Shown: in pieces, positions 59,234 to 64,000 of the stretch | How positions within the stretch are numbered: position 1 is the stretch's first letter | Layout: every line of letters begins with the position of its first letter | Assembly: GCA_022813625.1 (NCBI GenBank) | Contig: JAKLMB010000020.1 | Location: 372,001-436,000 of the forward strand | Direction: 5' to 3' | Source of the DNA: Aaosphaeria pasadenensis | Lineage: Eukaryota; Ascomycota; Dothideomycetes; Pleosporales | DNA: 64,000 nucleotides | Notes under the pieces: model-generated | Seen by the model: the letters and a program-made list of their open reading frames with translations, nothing else | Told to the model about the DNA's origin: nothing | The model's database searches: none | Position numbers and translations under genes: made by a program

Positions 59234-61296
59234 ATGGTTGATGATCGTCAAGCCATCGAAGCCATCAGCACAGCTCGAGTTCAGCCCTGTCAAGCCAAGC
59301 ACAACGTCATCGTCTACCCAAGTCTATCCAACACCCAAGCTTCTCAGCCTTTCCAAGATGAATCCCTCCTCTCCCTCCCAAGGAAAACCCCAGAAAACGA
59401 CGAGAAAGATCCATTGATCCAAGGAATTGTGTGGGTCGCACAGATCGAACGAACAAGCACCGAGCTATCAGAGCTTCACGGAACATCTTCCGAACAGGTG
59501 GGCGTTCTACCCTACCAGCTACCAGGCAGGCAAGGCCGGCGCGCGAACCAGCGGAGCGTAACCGGATTACCCGGGGGACCCATACAATTACACACTCAAC
59601 CAGCCAGCCAGCGCTCGACGTCGAGATTATAGTGTGTCTAGATTGGGGTTTTGGTTTGGTTTATTCATGATGAGCGAGTATGAAGATTTAGTCGTACGTT
59701 TGAGTTCTTTTTTTTCTTGTCTTTTCTTTCTCTCGAGGCTGAACGTGCTTGACAAAAAGAAGCCATAAGTCCGGGAGTCCCGTAGCTTCTCGAGCATTCA
59801 TTTCAAAGTCGTGGATCGAAAGTTCATTCAATCTTTATAATATCTACTTCTTCTCTACACACCTGTAAACACCCATATTTATGTATATATTTCTTTATAC
59901 GACTATAAGCTTCGACCTGAAAACCAGCCTACCACGACACAACAACAACCCAAAACCATAACCCTTGAAATCTTCAACGTAGAGAAATCCAATTAACATA
60001 AGCCTTCAATTCTCCAGGAACTCGGTTTCGAAGGCCTCGACAAGTTCGCGACGAAACTCGACCACATCCACCTCCCCCATCGTCACCACCACCATCACCA
60101 CACTCCATTCCACTTCCCCCCCACGTCACGGCGCCAGCAACATCACCACCATCAGCCGCCCCATCAACCCCATCAACCCCACCAGCACCACCCCAGCGGC
60201 ATCGAAAACACCAGAAATGACAACGACATAAGAATCCAAGAAGATAGCAGCAGCCGCAGCAGCAGCACCCATAACATACTCAACCCAGCCGTCGAACTCC
60301 CCCCACAACCAGCACCAGTGCCAGTGCCAGCACCTCCACCCCCTGGTCCATTTCTTGCCCCGGAAGACCGGCACGGCGGAGGCTTGTCATCTTCACCACT
60401 GGCACCGCCACCACCGGCGCTTGCTGGCGGCCAAGAACGACAGATGTATGCTACAGAGAGTGTGATTGATGATAGAGGAGGTGGTAGGAGGGTTGTTGAA
60501 GGGACTATGAGAGGGGGAGGCGGAGGGGAGAGGGTGGTGTATGAGGATGAGTACGTCGATCGTGGTCGTGAGAGAGACAGTGGGAGGTTGGTGGTGGTAC
60601 GGGACCGTGATGGTGGCAGAGGGGGAGGAGGGTATGATGGGTATCAGGGTGTTATGATGGTATGTTGGAACCCTTTTCATATTCTCTTCTTCTTCCAACC
60701 CTCCTATCCCCATTTCTCGTGTTTGATCTCTCATGTATCTTCATTTTCTCGTCTGGCGGGCTCGCTATGGTACACGTCTCTTTCCATCCCCCCATTCCAT
60801 ATATCAATACAAACCCTCCTTCAGCATCAAAACACCCACCCCTCTAACCCCCCAACAGCAACGGCCCTACAACGAACCCCTCCCCCGCAACCCCAACCCC
60901 AACAACAACGAGCTCTACATAGCCAACCGCACCACCATCTCCCCCCTCCCCCGTCACCGCCGCCGCAACTCCTCCCCCTCCCCACCTCCCCCGCGGCACC
61001 GCCCTCGCCCGCGCCCCCGCACGCGTTCCTCCTCCCCGTACCACGACCACACGACGACCGTTGCCGTGGGAGCGCTGGCGGGAGGTTTGCTGGCGAACGC
61101 GGCGGGGCGGGGGAGGGAGTCAGCGTGGACGACGGTTGCGGGGGCGGTGGTGGGCGGGCTGGGGGCTAGGGAGGTGGAGAGGATGGTTGAGAGGAGAAGG
61201 TGGGAGAGGGAGAGGAGTGAGGAGAGGGCGCGGGAGAGGGCGAGGAGGAGGAGGGAGAGGGAAAGGAAGAGGGAATGGGAGTGGGAGGGGCGGTGA
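59234..61296 (+). CDS. Low-complexity protein with glycine-zipper-like segment
   Basis: Proposed exons: 59234-59557, 59604-59693, 60018-60659 and 60859-61296; 497 aa. Only the last two exons are firm. The joins to the first two keep frame but need a 46 bp and an unusual 324 bp intron. From exon 3: a start like ELGFEGLDKFATKLD, a His/Pro/Gln-rich stretch, a Gly/Arg/Asp-rich stretch (DRDGGRGGGGYDGYQ), then a basic SPS/RPRPR region, a hydrophobic Gly/Ala segment (TTVAVGALAGGLLANAAG, then TTVAGAVVGGLGA) like a glycine-zipper two-helix membrane motif, and an Arg/Glu-rich end. No function can be assigned; membrane insertion of the Gly/Ala hairpin is inferred. Confidence 0.55.
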
Positions 61297-62204
61297 TGGG
61301 GGGGGAAGGTTATGATGTTATGATGTTATGATGTTGTGATTTCGGGTTTTATTGTCTTTTCAATGGTTACGATTTCATAATGATTTATCAACTTTTATTT
61401 CTGATGGTTTTGAAGGCATTGAGGGCTTTTTGAATGGTAATTAAGGGGCAAGAAGTGGAGGATTAGATCTTGTGTATTGATGATCTGAGAATGAGAGTTG
61501 ATGTGTTTGTGATGTTGAGGATTGAGGGATTGATGTCTTGAGAGTTGATGTAGTGAGTGTATATCAAGGTACTTACGTGCTTATGTAGAACTTGTTATCG
61601 TGAGAGTCTGGGGGCTCTAACGGATTTCAAATGAGAATTTGAATGGTGAGAATTAGGCCCTGAGAAAGGACCGAGACTCACGAACTAAGGACTAGAACTT
61701 GAGAATAGAGACTTAAGACTGAAGACTTGAGACACGAGAAATGGAGTCTGCAAATTGAAACTGGGGAGATTCAGGGATCAATGGATTAAGATGTCAAGAG
61801 ATGAAGAGCCTGAGAAATGCGAGATCGACAGACTGAGATTCGAGAGATAAAGAAATTAAGCATGAAGAATTGAATGTTCATCTATTCCACATATCCGATA
61901 CCAAGAATTACTGATCCAACATTTGCTAAACCGTCCCTGTGTTCTCAGGACTACAGTGAATGCCTCAAAAGGCAAATACCTCTGTTGCACAATAATATGC
62001 ATTCACACCTCACACAATTATATCCCCCATACCACTTACCAACATCAACATTAACACCCCTTCAATTCTCCCCAAATTACCACCCATTCCCACCCCCCGT
62101 CCTCAAATGCCCTTAATTACCAGCAAATCCATCTCTCTCCACCGCACTACACTCATATACAGTACAATACTTACAAACCCATCCACGATGATCCACCCCG
62201 ATGA

Positions 62205-62265
62205 CTACCTACCTACCTACCTACCTACCCATCCTACAACAAACAACAAACAACAAACAACAACC
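62205..62265 (+). repeat. CTAC and CAAA/CAA microsatellites
   Basis: About six tandem CTAC units (62205-62229) followed by alternating AAC/AAAC units (about 62237-62265). Confidence 0.85.
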
Positions 62266-62717
62266 CTAGAAGTTCCAGGTCCCACGAACGAAGAGCGGAT
62301 GCATGCATGCATACCCATCCCTCCCTGCTAGATTCGGGGTATATTCTTTTGGGAGTGGGGACGTGAAGGGGGAAGTATGTCGCGTGCAGCACTACCACTG
62401 GCGTGTCGCCTTTTTTTTCCTTTTTATTGTTTTGTTTTTTGATGGGTTGGAGCGTGGTGGTGAGCAGGCATGCGAGTTAGCTATGCAGATCGGTTCGGGG
62501 TCTTAGAGAGCACGCGACTTGGGTATGTGACTAAGGTTTGAAACGTTGAGTTGAAGATGAATAACTACATGGATGGAAGCATGGGAGCATGGATACAAGG
62601 GCGAGCGAGGAAGATGGGAAGGGTTCCCGGGGAGCGGATGATGTGACGGTCGGGGAATTTCGAGAGGGTTCATTCAGTTTTTTCTTTTTCCTTTTTGGTT
62701 CTCGGAGAATAAGTACA

Positions 62718-62741
62718 GGGATGGATGGATGGATGGATGGG
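62718..62741 (+). repeat. ATGG microsatellite
   Basis: Five tandem GGAT/ATGG units ending in GGG. Confidence 0.85.
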
Positions 62742-64000
62742 TGATGTGTTCTTCTTCGTTTCGAGAAGGCAGGGAGGGTAAGGAACGCGCGGCATGGCGG
62801 ACGTGTGAGGTTACGAGGAAGAGGGAGGGGAAAAGATGAAGAGTTGGTGATGGTGCGAGGTCAGTGGAGATGGTGATGGTGATAGGGTTGGTGGTGGAGT
62901 GGAGCGGTAACGGCTTTCGTTCCCATAGAACTGACTGGGCCCTCGGAATTGAACTGGTGCCGGGGTTGGTAGACTCGACAGGTTTGCGGAGCCAAATTGC
63001 ACCCGGCGCCGGGTTTCGAGATATGGGAATGGGAAGTGACTGGACTGGGTAGGTGGTTAGTTAATTGGCGATTGTGATTACTTGGATGGAGGAGGGAGAT
63101 GCCCAGGCCGATGAACAGAACTGGTGGCGGCGATCTTCCAACAAATGCCCATGGGAAGTGGAAGCTAGAGTTCGTATACGGGGGGAAGACGGCGTGGCGA
63201 GACGGGAGAAAAGAGAGGGACAAGAAGAAAAGGAAAAGCAACGGGAAAAGGAGAAGAGAAGAGTGGAAGAATCGGAAACATGAAGATGAATAATTCGACT
63301 GGAATTTGGAAACTAGAAATTGGAAACATGAAGCAAGTGAAACGTCCAGGGGGTGTGAATGGGCTAAGAATAGTAATAGTAGTTAATGGTTGCTGTACTG
63401 AGTACACACATGTACATACATGTACAGACTAGCTACATATACGGGTGATTAGTGGTTTAGTCGATGCACAATACTCTGAATATGACTTGACTTCCCATAG
63501 ATGTTGGTGTTCATGTCAATGATGATACGAGCAATATCGTGTATATACAGAGTACTAGGTGCGTATGTACTCGTATGTCGGCATGAGGCACGGATAGGAT
63601 AACCGGTGGGGGGTCGGGTATGGCGCGAACCTTTCTTTAACGAACAAATGAACGAGACTGTTATTGCCGTAGACTGAGGATGGTCGATTGTGGCTACTGT
63701 AGACTGTATGCAGGTGTGCGGCGAAGGTAATGCCTGTGCCTGTCTCCTATCTGTACTGTACGTGTTCCAGTGTTTCAAGATTCTCCTTAGATTCCAGAAG
63801 GACTTCAGAATATCAATACTACTACGACTGTATGTATCTACGAGTATCTACGAGTATCTATCTACAAGTAAATACAAGTAGATTCAAGCAACTAGAAGCG
63901 ACTACAACGAAATAAAGTGTCGTTAGTCTTGGGTTATGATTGGTCCATCGGCACAAGCCAGCGCCTCATCCTCCACCAGCCTCCCGTCATCGTCATAATC

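Larger units (their letters stand above)
61297..64000. other. Right-edge gene-free stretch with microsatellites
   Basis: Purine-rich degenerate repeats of GAGACTTGAGA type (about 61480-61870) and several microsatellites. Open frames are short and low-complexity. No gene recognised. Confidence 0.5.

Noticed and set aside
62205..62265. Possible CRISPR-like or telomeric repeat array
   Set aside because: Units are 4-7 bp without spacers and do not match TTAGGG; these are plain microsatellites.

Overview
The window is nuclear DNA of a filamentous ascomycete (Pezizomycotina). The evidence is short GT-AG introns of about 45-65 bp in most genes, fungal Zn2Cys6 regulators, a GH11 xylanase, an NCS1 purine/cytosine permease, a DUF7053-like protein, an SRPK-like kinase of a family common in filamentous fungi, and a fungal nicotianamine synthase-like gene. 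I cannot fix the class from sequence alone. I reconstructed 19 protein-coding genes by splicing; in every case the exon lengths sum to a multiple of three. No rRNA, tRNA, CRISPR array or intact transposon was recognised.

Left arm (1.4-18.5 kb): an aldo/keto reductase; an SRPK-like kinase; then a compact, probably co-regulated catabolic trio made of a Dal5/allantoate-type MFS permease, a divergently transcribed amidohydrolase and a Zn2Cys6 regulator. The permease/amidohydrolase promoter carries three or four copies of a TTGCCG(A/T)CG-type element mixed with three GATA-factor sites, which fits nitrogen-source use. The regulator gene is in turn divergent from a secreted GH11 xylanase whose promoter has a XlnR/Xyr1-type GGCTAAA next to the TATA box and two CreA-type sites. 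A second Zn2Cys6 gene is divergent from a short-chain dehydrogenase across a repeat-dense 520 bp promoter. A Myb/SANT-like regulator follows.

Middle (18.5-37 kb): two large gene-poor stretches of about 8.1 and 9.2 kb flank a KDEL-receptor (ERD2)-like gene that has an unusually long acidic tail. The second stretch contains a visibly AT-richer island (about 32.7-36.9 kb) with degraded coding traces.

Right arm (37-64 kb): an NCS1 permease; a coiled-coil protein with a 9-bp minisatellite and a C-terminal Zn2Cys6-like plus CCCH cysteine domain; an EDEM-type GH47 mannosidase divergent from TIM50; an F-box-like protein; a CorA-type transporter divergent from a membrane-anchored YtcJ-like amidohydrolase; a nicotianamine synthase; a DUF7053-like protein; and a low-complexity protein with a glycine-zipper-like segment. 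The last 2.7 kb hold only microsatellites.

Two genes (the regulator at 8.3-10.7 kb and the xylanase) look broken unless one accepts GC-AG introns. With them, both reading frames and family motifs are restored exactly.
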